A stretch of 24,750 nt of DNA, from NCBI GenBank assembly GCA_002334915.1, contig DDCQ01000100.1:1-24750 (forward strand), read 5' to 3'. This DNA is from Porticoccaceae bacterium UBA2002. GTDB lineage: Bacteria; Pseudomonadota; Gammaproteobacteria; Pseudomonadales; Porticoccaceae. Under the pieces are notes generated by a model. The model worked only from the letters and a program-made list of their open reading frames with translations, was not told the origin of the DNA and ran no database searches. How positions within the stretch are numbered: position 1 is the stretch's first letter; every line of letters starts with the position of its first letter. This document shows, piece after piece, positions 8,325 to 15,298 of this stretch. A program made the position numbers and the translations under genes.

Positions 8325-9002
8325 ATGAACTTTAACGGAAATTTTCATAAAATCGGCACAATTGATGTAGACCATTTTAAGCGGTTAATCGCATTACTGC
8401 CCCCACAGGCCTGGCTGGATGACACCGAACGGCAGACCAAATACGAAGTTCATCGCCAAACTCAGACTATTGGGTTGGTCTATGACTATGACTTTCGACA
8501 TAAAAACCCCACCGTTCGGCAACCATTTAAATACTTTGAATCAGCGCTGATGCCAATGGTTAAATTTGTTGCCCAACATTATGATCAGACACCCGAGGGA
8601 TCAGTGCTGGCAGCACAATCCGGTCCGGGCTATTGCGTCAGAGCCAGCTTGGTTCGACTCAATCCGGGCGGCACTATCGATGCTCACCAAGACAAGAATT
8701 TTTCTTTGGCCCATTCACACCGAATTCATATTCCTCTACTCACCAATCCGGGGGTAGAGTTTAAGGTGGGTAATGAAACCCGTTATCTGGCAGAGGGCGA
8801 AGTGATAGAAATCAATAATCGTCGCATGCACAGTGTCAGTAACAACAGTGATGCCGCCCGCATACATCTTCTGCTCGATTGGGTTATTGCAGGCCAACAA
8901 TGCTGCTGTGCAGTCAAGGTTCATCCTGGTCAAGACTGTCATCCGGAAATCTGCATGGCCACAGATCGCATGACCATTCCCTGCACCTGCTTTGAAGCCT
9001 AG
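8325..9002 (+). CDS. Aspartyl/asparaginyl beta-hydroxylase-like 2OG-Fe(II) oxygenase with Cys-rich tail
   Basis: The 225-residue product resembles the aspartyl/asparaginyl beta-hydroxylase family. The iron facial triad is visible as H121-x-D123 in DAHQDK and H169 in NRRMHSVSN, and R179 in AARIHLL is the probable 2-oxoglutarate contact; R133 in SHRIHIPL is also typical. Such enzymes hydroxylate amino-acid side chains in proteins, peptides or free amino acids. Residues 193-222 form an unusual tail with seven cysteines (193-195, 205, 210, 220, 222) plus His200 and His206, suggestive of a metal site or disulfides. The tail is in the same uninterrupted frame, so it is not a frameshift artefact. 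The Shine-Dalgarno before ATG 8325 is weak. The next gene begins within about 10 bases of this stop, so the set is probably an operon. The substrate is unknown. Confidence 0.82.
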   Translation: MNFNGNFHKIGTIDVDHFKRLIALLPPQAWLDDTERQTKYEVHRQTQTIGLVYDYDFRHKNPTVRQPFKYFESALMPMVKFVAQHYDQTPEGSVLAAQSGPGYCVRASLVRLNPGGTIDAHQDKNFSLAHSHRIHIPLLTNPGVEFKVGNETRYLAEGEVIEINNRRMHSVSNNSDAARIHLLLDWVIAGQQCCCAVKVHPGQDCHPEICMATDRMTIPCTCFEA

Positions 9003-9011
9003 TTGATCCCT

Positions 9012-9950
9012 ATGAATGAGCTCGCAGCGGTCCAACAGTTATCGCAACAACTAAGAACCTATGCAACTCAGGCGCAGATTGATCAGGCACTACACAAACC
9101 GCTGATTATTCTTTCGGCACCAAGATCTGGCAGCACATTGTTATTTGAATATCTAACCCGGCTACCGCAAACCAGCTGGATCGGCAGTGAGAGCCATAAA
9201 GTATTTCGTAACTTCCCCCATCTACGAGCAGAAAACCAGTCACTGGATTCAGCCAGCCTCAACGAAACTCATGCCAACCCACAGTGCATCCAACTGTTCC
9301 GCGATAATATGGCCTGCCTGTTGCGCGATGTATCGCAACAGAGCTTTCTCCAGAACCCCAAATTATTTCTCCAGCGCCCGACACAGTTTATCGAAAAGAC
9401 CCCTCGCAATGCTCTGAATATACCCTTCCTTGACCAAGTTTTTCCCGACGCAAGATATATATTTCTGCACCGGGCACCCCAGCCAAATATTGCCAGCATC
9501 ATAGAAGCCTGGACTCTGGGGCTAGATACAGGCCGCTTTATGACATTTCCCGAACTTCCGGGCTGGGACCGTCCTGGCTGGTGTTTTCTGCTGCCCCCGG
9601 GCTGGAGAGAGCTAGTGGGGTGCTCTTTAGCAGAGATAGCCGCCTTTCAGTGGCAACAGAGCAATCAGACTATTGTGCAAAACTTAGCCAAACTACCGAC
9701 TGAAAAATACTGTACTGTCAGTTATGAAGACCTTCTTGCCAACCCTCAATCAGAGATTGATCGGCTGCTGAACTTTGCCGAAATCGACAGTCACAGCAAA
9801 AGCCATATGCAGTTTGCCAATAAATTGTCCAACACAACTCTGACACAGCCGGCAACAGACAAATGGCAAAGGCACAAAGCACAGATCGATCCTTTGCTTG
9901 CCTCTCTGGAAGCAACTTGTCAGGCGATTGAGAAATTTACTACGCGGTGA
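9012..9950 (+). CDS. Sulfotransferase family protein
   Basis: The 312-residue product has a clear PAPS-binding P-loop-like motif, APRSGSTLL (36-44). An EKTPRN element (128-133) typical of prokaryotic sulfotransferases follows, then a 3'-phosphate-binding segment with R154 and S162 (FLHRAPQPNIASIIEAW). A YEDLLANP segment near 239-246 is also family-typical. It should transfer sulfate from PAPS to an unknown acceptor in the cytoplasm. I chose ATG 9012; a TTG at 9003, directly after the upstream stop codon, is the alternative and would add three residues. Neither has a strong Shine-Dalgarno, which suggests translational coupling to the oxygenase gene. Unlike the gene at 7479, this one keeps both the Arg and the Ser of the 3' site, so the two sulfotransferases are not simple duplicates. 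Confidence 0.85.
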   Translation: MNELAAVQQLSQQLRTYATQAQIDQALHKPLIILSAPRSGSTLLFEYLTRLPQTSWIGSESHKVFRNFPHLRAENQSLDSASLNETHANPQCIQLFRDNMACLLRDVSQQSFLQNPKLFLQRPTQFIEKTPRNALNIPFLDQVFPDARYIFLHRAPQPNIASIIEAWTLGLDTGRFMTFPELPGWDRPGWCFLLPPGWRELVGCSLAEIAAFQWQQSNQTIVQNLAKLPTEKYCTVSYEDLLANPQSEIDRLLNFAEIDSHSKSHMQFANKLSNTTLTQPATDKWQRHKAQIDPLLASLEATCQAIEKFTTR

Positions 9951-10212
9951 AGGCCAGAATTATTTAAGCACGACAGCCATTAAAAATTATTTTATAAATG
10001 ACCGGGCTTCAGCTGTTAATTTTGAGGCTTAAAAAAAACCCTGATCCAATAATTAGATCAGGGCTTGTTTACTACGGGGAGAGTTTTTATTTCACGAAAC
10101 TTGCAAGGAATAAACTACTTGCACTGAATACGACAGCCCAGTTCACAAAAGTTCAAATAAATATCAAAAAATTTCCGTCATTAACTTAGGGAAGAACAAT
10201 GGAGCAGCCACC
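9951..10212 (+). other. Intergenic region between the sulfotransferase and SRPBCC genes
   Basis: This A/T-rich gap of 262 bases contains the hairpin terminator at 10032-10070 and, further right, about 140 bases that must hold the promoter of the SRPBCC gene. A TTGCAA at 10101-10106 could be a -35 element, but no good -10 follows. I see no credible gene here; short frames across it have poor composition and no ribosome binding site. Confidence 0.4.
10032..10070. terminator. Bidirectional hairpin terminator
   Basis: CCCTGATC (10040-10047) pairs with GATCAGGG (10057-10064) around a 9-base A/T-rich loop. Eight A residues lie to the left (10032-10039) and CTTGTTT to the right. It can end the sulfotransferase transcript on the + strand, though the U-tract there is interrupted. 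On the - strand the stem is followed by eight unbroken Ts, a stronger signal, although no - strand gene is apparent to its right. Confidence 0.7.
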
Positions 10213-10608
10213 ATGTCAGTAAAGTTTGACCACCAATTCAATGCCCCCGCTGACCAGCTGTGGGCTATTATAGGAACACCAGATCGCATCGACTGGGTAC
10301 CCGGCGTAACAAGCTGCACCTTTGATGGCGAAGTCAGATCCCTGCACCTGCCCGGTGCCGGAGATATCAAAGAACGTATTCTCAGTCGAGATGAAGATAG
10401 CAAAACCATGGAGTATTCCTGTTTTGAAACCCCGGCACCACTGGAATCCCATCATGCCAGCATTGAAATCATTCCTAATGCCGATGGCTGCCGACTGCTA
10501 TGGGAAACGACAGTGGCACCGATTGAAATCGAAACATTTATCCGCACCAGCATGGAAGGCTGTCTGGAGAGGCTAACTGAAATTTTGGGTCAGCCCAATG
10601 CTGGCTGA
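10213..10608 (+). CDS. SRPBCC-fold (polyketide cyclase/START-like) small protein
   Basis: The 131-residue product has the pattern of an SRPBCC/START-like domain: an N-terminal strand and helix (FDHQFNAPADQLWAIIGTPDRIDWVPGV), alternating strands with the GDIKERILSRDED turn, an L-W-E-T-T strand (about 95-99) and a long C-terminal helix (ETFIRTSMEGCLERLTEIL). Such domains form a deep hydrophobic pocket for lipids, sterols or aromatic compounds and act as binders, cyclases or hydrolases. No catalytic residue identifies a specific reaction. The start is supported by GGAG at 10201-10204, 8 bases upstream of the ATG. It has no signal peptide and is probably cytoplasmic. It stands alone between a terminator and a long gap before the second receptor gene, so a functional link to the neighbours is only a guess. 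Confidence 0.75.
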   Translation: MSVKFDHQFNAPADQLWAIIGTPDRIDWVPGVTSCTFDGEVRSLHLPGAGDIKERILSRDEDSKTMEYSCFETPAPLESHHASIEIIPNADGCRLLWETTVAPIEIETFIRTSMEGCLERLTEILGQPNAG

Positions 10609-10734
10609 GCATCTCAATTTTAAACCGTATTCTAATTTGACTAGGAGGTATCCTCTCACTCGCCCGTCCTAATAGTAATCGTTGGGCTATCTCTTTGTTT
10701 GCACACCCAATGGTTCATGTGACAAAGCACAAAA

Positions 10735-10748
10735 ACAGTTCGAACTGT
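10735..10748. promoter_or_regulatory. Perfect 14-bp palindrome, candidate operator
   Basis: ACAGTTCGAACTGT is fully self-complementary, with no spacer. It lies 28 bases upstream of a TTGACA hexamer and about 230 bases upstream of the second receptor gene. This fits a dimeric regulator site; the regulator is not identified. It is not followed by Ts and has no loop, so it is not a terminator. Confidence 0.45.
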
Positions 10749-10900
10749 CCGATATAGCTACAAATATGGCCGGGTTTGACAGGGCATGCATTACAGATTT
10801 TTTTGTGCTAATCTCATCCGCACAGTGGTGTTAAGAGAGTCCATCTCTGTGAAAGTGAGCAGCTTACTGAAGCTATTAAGCCATCACTTATAAAATAAAA

Positions 10901-10945
10901 AGCTTGGCGCTTATGTGCCGACACAATAATAGTCAGCGCAAAGCT
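10901..10945 (+). promoter_or_regulatory. Imperfect hairpin in the leader of the second TonB receptor gene
   Basis: AGCTTGGCGC (10901-10910) can pair with GCGCAAAGCT (10936-10945) in 9 of 10 positions, around a 25-base loop. It ends 17 bases before the GAGGGG ribosome binding site (10963-10968). It may affect mRNA stability or translation; no known riboswitch class is recognised. Confidence 0.3.
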
Positions 10946-10974
10946 GCCAAATAATAAAAACCGAGGGGAAGTAT

Positions 10975-13722
10975 ATGAACAAGAAATCAATCCGCACTTT
11001 ATCCAGTCTGGCGTTGGCAGTTGCTGCCGCGTCAAGTGGCGCATATGGTGCTCAACTGGAAGAAATTATCGTAACAGCACAGAAACGTGCTGAAAGCCTT
11101 CAGGACGTGCCTATATCCATGACTGCCGTGAGCGGTGACAGGCTTGAGGACGCTGGTGTCACTGACTTCCAGAGCCTGTCTGAATACGTTCCCAATCTAA
11201 GCATTAGTGAAAATGCGGTAAACACCATTATTACAATGCGCGGGATCAGCGTTGGTGCGAACCAATCATTTGAGCAATCAGTTGGTGTTTATGTGGATGG
11301 CGTACACTACGGGAAAAGCAGACAGATCAGAACAGGCTTGTTTGACCTTCAGCAAGTTGAAGTTTTGAGAGGCCCTCAAGGGATTCTGTTTGGTAAGAAT
11401 ACGCTGGCGGGTGCTATAAATGTAACGACTGCGGAACCTGAAATGGGCCAAGATGGCATAAGCGGCAAAATTGCTGTGACCGCTGAGTCCAATAACGGAG
11501 AAATGATTGAAGGTAGCTTGGACTACTCTCCGTCAGACAATCTTGCGTTCAGACTTGCCTTCAGGGACCAGACCGACGACGGCTACATGAAAAATGCCAT
11601 GCCGGGTGCACCATCCGATATGCCGTCGACCGATGAAGAAATTTGGCGCTTCACAACAATGTGGAACCCGGGCGAAAATACTTCCGTTAAGTTCACTCAT
11701 GCGGAGAGTAGTTTCGAGCGTCTCGGGGCTAACAGCACCCAAATGAACTGGCTACCGAATGATCCTGTTGGACCAGCCGACACATTGATGTTTGCTGTTA
11801 TGGGGCTCGCATACCCAGAGTACGGAGCAGAGACCAACGCCAACGACGGTACCACCATGTATCGAGATTCAATCACACTGGGCGGCTGTGCACTGGAAGA
11901 GCATGTTAAGGCGGAAGGGCGGTACGGCATCGGTAGCAACTCAGCGAGTTCGTGTGACAATGGTGGAGAGCGTCCAGAGGGGACCTATACTGAAACTGCA
12001 GACACGTCTTTAGTTATCGACATTGAGTCGGACAGCGGGTACTCGTTTCACTCGGTAACAGGCCGAAATACCTATGACTATCAGGACGGCATTGACGCGG
12101 ACTGGCTACCTCTTCAGTTTGTTGGTCGCGCTGATATCTCTAATTATGAGCAAACTAGCCAAGAATTCAGAATCTCTTCACCAACTGATGAGCGCTTCTC
12201 GTTCGTTGCCGGCGTTTACTGGTCTGAGTCCGAGCAAGAAATTGACCGTGTTGTTCAGGTCGATGGAACGCTCAGCCAGCCTGCCCTCGTAAACCTGGTC
12301 ACGGGCATGGGCGCTACTTATGGGCAAGGAGGAACAAATTCATTCTTGGCAATTCCAATCGACGCAATTGCTGCCGCAGGCTTGGACGCTTTGGGTGTAA
12401 CAGCAGGCATGACTGAGTTACAAATAGAGCAGACCGTTGATGCTTGGTTATTCCCCGAAAATCCACAGACTGCTGCAGTCTACGGCGGTTTTGGTGTCGA
12501 AGGCGCTACGATGTGGTCGCAGGCTGGTAGAGTGAGCTACTACAACCAGAAGACCGATACTACAGCCGCCTTCTTTCAAGGTACGTACGACCTTACTGAT
12601 GACCTAACGCTAACAGCAGGTGTTCGTTATACAGAGGAAGAAAAGACGGCCATCGCATCTGCTGACCTTACCTCTAGCGCTACTGGATATGCAACGCCCG
12701 ATGCAAATCCAATGCTTGCATTGCTACAGGACTCGCTGTTTGGAGTCTACGCCCACTCATTTAACGAGAAACGAGATACGGATCAGTTAGTACCTGCAGT
12801 AAACCTTCAGTGGGCTCAATCAGACACTAACAACTTTTACATTAGCTACTCAGAAGGGTTCAAGAGTGGAGGATTCAACTCAGTTGATGACCAGAATCCT
12901 GTTATTGAGGAGGACGGGACTGTTCTGAGGAATGTGCCTGGTATCGGTTTTGAATACGACGATGAATCGGCCGAGTCTTGGGAGATTGGTGGTAAGCATG
13001 TCTTCATGGATGGAGCAATGAACTTCAACTGGGCATACTTCGACAGCACCTACGAAGATCAACAGGTTTCAACCTTTGTGGGTCTGGGTTTTGTGGTCGC
13101 TAACGCAGCGTCTTCAAACATCTCTGGCCTCGAGATGGATCTTGCCTGGCAGGCAACCGACAAGCTTTACCTCGGCGCCAGCCTGTCATTCTTGGATGGC
13201 GAATACGGAAGCTTTGATTCGGCTGGCTGTACTGCTGTTCAAGCTTCTGCCCTTCTAGCTCTTAATGAAGCGGCGCCTCTGGGTGAACTGCGTTCTGATA
13301 GCCCCGTTACCATAGCGGCAGGTTGCCAGCAGCAGTTCCTTGGTGATGGGACCCCTTCAGGCTCTAGTCAAGATATCTCAGGTGGCCAGCTTGGATCGGA
13401 TTTCGAAGGATCTCTCACTGCTGACTACGTTAGCACCCTGTCGAACGGCACCGTATGGTATGCCGGTATTGACGTCAACTTCGTTGATGATTACTTCATG
13501 ACAGGTGATTTGGATCCAATTGACGTCCAAAAAGGGTACGAAAAAGTCAACCTTCGCTTGGGTCTTAAGGGCGATGACTGGGACCTAATGTTCTTTGGTC
13601 GCAACGTCACAAATGAGATCACTGCAGCTGGTGCGGCAGATACTCCCCTTGCCTCTGGTGCCCACTTCCGCTACATGGCACCTGGCGAAATCTATGGCGC
13701 GCGATTCAGCTATAGCTTCTAA
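10975..13722 (+). CDS. TonB-dependent outer-membrane receptor (second)
   Basis: The 915-residue product has a signal peptide (about 1-26, AYGA region), a TonB box (LEEIIVTAQKR, 28-38), a plug domain (DVPISMTAVSG; ITMRGISVG; GVYVDGVHYG; QQVEVLRGPQGILFGKNTLAGAINV) and a C-terminal barrel ending in Phe (GARFSYSF). The QKRAESLQDVPIS opening is typical of a very large receptor subgroup common in marine gammaproteobacteria and sphingomonads. That subgroup imports varied ligands, so the substrate cannot be stated. GAGGGG at 10963-10968 supports the ATG. It belongs to a different subtype from the receptor at 4379 (different box and plug wording), so the two are not a recent duplication. It is flanked by a long regulatory gap and a terminator, and is probably monocistronic. 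Confidence 0.95.
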   Translation: MNKKSIRTLSSLALAVAAASSGAYGAQLEEIIVTAQKRAESLQDVPISMTAVSGDRLEDAGVTDFQSLSEYVPNLSISENAVNTIITMRGISVGANQSFEQSVGVYVDGVHYGKSRQIRTGLFDLQQVEVLRGPQGILFGKNTLAGAINVTTAEPEMGQDGISGKIAVTAESNNGEMIEGSLDYSPSDNLAFRLAFRDQTDDGYMKNAMPGAPSDMPSTDEEIWRFTTMWNPGENTSVKFTHAESSFERLGANSTQMNWLPNDPVGPADTLMFAVMGLAYPEYGAETNANDGTTMYRDSITLGGCALEEHVKAEGRYGIGSNSASSCDNGGERPEGTYTETADTSLVIDIESDSGYSFHSVTGRNTYDYQDGIDADWLPLQFVGRADISNYEQTSQEFRISSPTDERFSFVAGVYWSESEQEIDRVVQVDGTLSQPALVNLVTGMGATYGQGGTNSFLAIPIDAIAAAGLDALGVTAGMTELQIEQTVDAWLFPENPQTAAVYGGFGVEGATMWSQAGRVSYYNQKTDTTAAFFQGTYDLTDDLTLTAGVRYTEEEKTAIASADLTSSATGYATPDANPMLALLQDSLFGVYAHSFNEKRDTDQLVPAVNLQWAQSDTNNFYISYSEGFKSGGFNSVDDQNPVIEEDGTVLRNVPGIGFEYDDESAESWEIGGKHVFMDGAMNFNWAYFDSTYEDQQVSTFVGLGFVVANAASSNISGLEMDLAWQATDKLYLGASLSFLDGEYGSFDSAGCTAVQASALLALNEAAPLGELRSDSPVTIAAGCQQQFLGDGTPSGSSQDISGGQLGSDFEGSLTADYVSTLSNGTVWYAGIDVNFVDDYFMTGDLDPIDVQKGYEKVNLRLGLKGDDWDLMFFGRNVTNEITAAGAADTPLASGAHFRYMAPGEIYGARFSYSF

Positions 13723-13739
13723 GGCTAGTAGTTAGACCT

Positions 13740-13769
13740 AAAAGGACGGGTATCCCCCGTCCTTTTTTT
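13740..13769 (+). terminator. Intrinsic terminator after the second TonB receptor gene
   Basis: GGACGGG (13744-13750) pairs with CCCGTCC (13756-13762) around a TATCC loop and is followed by seven Ts (13763-13769). Four As on the left extend the stem. It lies 17 bases after the receptor stop codon. Confidence 0.92.
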
Positions 13770-13922
13770 ATGCCTTTAATTAATTGCCTGTCCGCTTTTG
13801 TAACAGCCATGACTGCTTTCGACAGTGACAACAGGTGACACTGGGTTATCATGATCCAGCAAAATAAGAAGGTATGGCCAACAAAATTCAGGCTATATAA
13901 ACCGGCTCCGAGAAGCATCTGC

Positions 13923-14843
13923 ATGAATGCAAGCAACGGCACAGCGCGAACCAATATCGCCATCCGCGGGCTAATAGCCTGCGCCGGATTGCTGTTAGCA
14001 TTATTGGGAGCCACATTGTCACAACAGCTATCAACCAGCAATGGCGACAGTTCTGTCGTCGCATTAGTCAACCAGCAGCCAATCAGCATTAAAGATGCTG
14101 ACAGCTTGGCTTTGGAGCTATGGGCCCTGCCCTACAACAAACTCAGTGCAGACCAGCGATCCACTGCAGTACAGCTTCTAATCGACCAGGAACTCTTGCT
14201 GGCACGAGCTAAGGCCCTGAGCTTGACCACAACAGATCCCGGGCTGCGCAAAGTGATGGCCGCAGCTGCTATTAATCAGATCACCAATAATTTTTTGCAA
14301 CAGCCAGTGACAGATACCCAGCTGCGCGAGTTCTATCAAACCTATGGCTCTATATTTGACCAGCCGAAAAAAATAGCCGTTAACGCTTTGCGCCTAACTA
14401 GTAAAAGCAGTATCCAGCAAGCGCAAATAATGCTCGCCGAGGGTAAAAATCTGAATCATATCAGTCAAAGTCTGCAACTGGATCCTGTGCTGCCGCCAAA
14501 CCTTTTATCCATACCTGCGCTGCACCGCTATCTGGGTGCAAGTCTTGTCAGCCACATCGAAAAGCTGGATCAGGATCAGATTAGCCTGCCCCTACAGAAA
14601 GCCGACGGCTTATATTATGTACAGGTAACCGCTATTCAGAAAGCCCGCACACCCAGCTATCAAACGATTCGCCAAAGTATCAAAGCCGAGTACCAGCGTC
14701 GCGGGCGCGATATTGCGCTAAGCAATCGCCTTAACCAGCTTTGGCAACAGGCTGATATCACAACCCATCAGCCGGTCCATAATAGCCCGGTCATGAGCAG
14801 CCCTCTCATTAATAGCTCAGTTGCAACTGAGGGCGCACAATAA
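13923..14843 (+). CDS. Membrane-anchored parvulin-like (PpiC/SurA-type) peptidyl-prolyl isomerase
   Basis: The 306-residue product has one N-terminal membrane segment (about 13-35), so the body should be periplasmic. It is followed by a SurA/PpiC-like N-terminal region (VVALVNQQPISIKDAD at 45-60, then helices including LLIDQELLLARAKAL), a parvulin-like domain (about 145-240) and a charged helix. Family members assist folding of exported proteins. The parvulin part is divergent and catalytic activity is uncertain. I chose ATG 13923 because GAGAAG at 13910-13915 is well spaced; the ATG at 13851 would add 24 residues that look unlike a signal region. The stop overlaps the next start by one base (TAATG), indicating translational coupling with the following gene and probably the HupE-type gene. 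It may help fold or assemble those neighbours (inference). Confidence 0.78.
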   Translation: MNASNGTARTNIAIRGLIACAGLLLALLGATLSQQLSTSNGDSSVVALVNQQPISIKDADSLALELWALPYNKLSADQRSTAVQLLIDQELLLARAKALSLTTTDPGLRKVMAAAAINQITNNFLQQPVTDTQLREFYQTYGSIFDQPKKIAVNALRLTSKSSIQQAQIMLAEGKNLNHISQSLQLDPVLPPNLLSIPALHRYLGASLVSHIEKLDQDQISLPLQKADGLYYVQVTAIQKARTPSYQTIRQSIKAEYQRRGRDIALSNRLNQLWQQADITTHQPVHNSPVMSSPLINSSVATEGAQ

Positions 14844-15298
14844 TGAAACGCTCTGATCAACTTAGCCTAAAATTGCTGGCACTGGCAGCAGCAACAGGCA
14901 TTGCCCTGGGTGGATTAGAGGCCAATGGTTGGTGGCAGGACAGTAGATCTTTGCCCACGGACAGCGCCGCCCGTGTTAATCACACTGAAATCCGTCAGCT
15001 GGACTACCAGCGCGCACTCGGTTTAATGGCCAGCGGCAAACGCAGTCCATTAACTGCAGAAGACCGCATTTTGGTTCTCGAACGATTGATTCAGGAGGAG
15101 CTTCTGGTGCAGTACGGTATTGCACAAGACCTTCTGCGCGCTGACAGAAAAGTCCGCAGCGCAGTCTTGCAGTCAGTACTGGCCGGTCTTGATGTACAGG
15201 CTCGAGCGGCAGTAAAGCAAGATTCTGACAATGGTCTGCAAGACTATCTTATTGAGCTGCGCAACAGCGCAGATATACAGATTGGAGGCCAACCATGA
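14843..15298 (+). CDS. Short SurA-N-like companion protein, probably periplasmic
   Basis: The 151-residue product has an N-terminal hydrophobic segment (about 8-25, LKLLALAAATGIALGGL) that may be a signal peptide or anchor. The region after it resembles the N-terminal part of SurA/PpiC chaperones (RVNHTEIRQLDYQRAL, then LTAEDRILVLERLIQEELLVQYGIA). No parvulin domain follows. It thus looks like the substrate-binding half of the protein encoded just upstream, perhaps arising by partial duplication, or its dedicated partner. It is coupled to that gene by a 1-base overlap and to the HupE-type gene by a 4-base ATGA overlap. Such tight packing on both sides suggests the three proteins are made in fixed ratio. 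The exact function is unknown. Confidence 0.72.
   Translation: MKRSDQLSLKLLALAAATGIALGGLEANGWWQDSRSLPTDSAARVNHTEIRQLDYQRALGLMASGKRSPLTAEDRILVLERLIQEELLVQYGIAQDLLRADRKVRSAVLQSVLAGLDVQARAAVKQDSDNGLQDYLIELRNSADIQIGGQP

Larger units (their letters stand above)
10609..10974 (+). promoter_or_regulatory. 366-base regulatory gap upstream of the second TonB receptor
   Basis: No gene is visible. From left to right the gap holds a short GAGG-TAT-CCTC inverted repeat near 10645, a perfect 14-bp palindrome at 10735-10748, a TTGACA at 10776-10781, a TGCTAATCT extended -10-like element at 10806-10814 and an imperfect hairpin at 10901-10945 in the probable leader. The TTGACA and TAATCT are 27 bases apart, so they do not form one normal promoter. 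The leader would be about 150 bases, similar to that of the first receptor gene. Confidence 0.45.

Noticed and set aside
544..9950. A complete natural-product gene cluster (halogenase, oxygenase, sulfotransferases)
   Set aside because: There is no NRPS, PKS, precursor-peptide or maturation gene, no flavin reductase and no exporter, and a strong terminator and separate promoters divide the block.
10718..10732. CRP-type site starting TGTGA
   Set aside because: Only the left half matches; the right half is not TCACA at the required spacing.
10776..10814. Single promoter made of TTGACA and TAATCT upstream of the second receptor
   Set aside because: The spacing is 27 bases, far from the usual 16-18; the two elements may belong to different promoters or be chance.
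13706..14089. Open frame of 127 codons on the - strand overlapping the second receptor's end and the PpiC-like gene
   Set aside because: It would run through the intrinsic terminator and two real genes, and its translation shows no recognisable domain.
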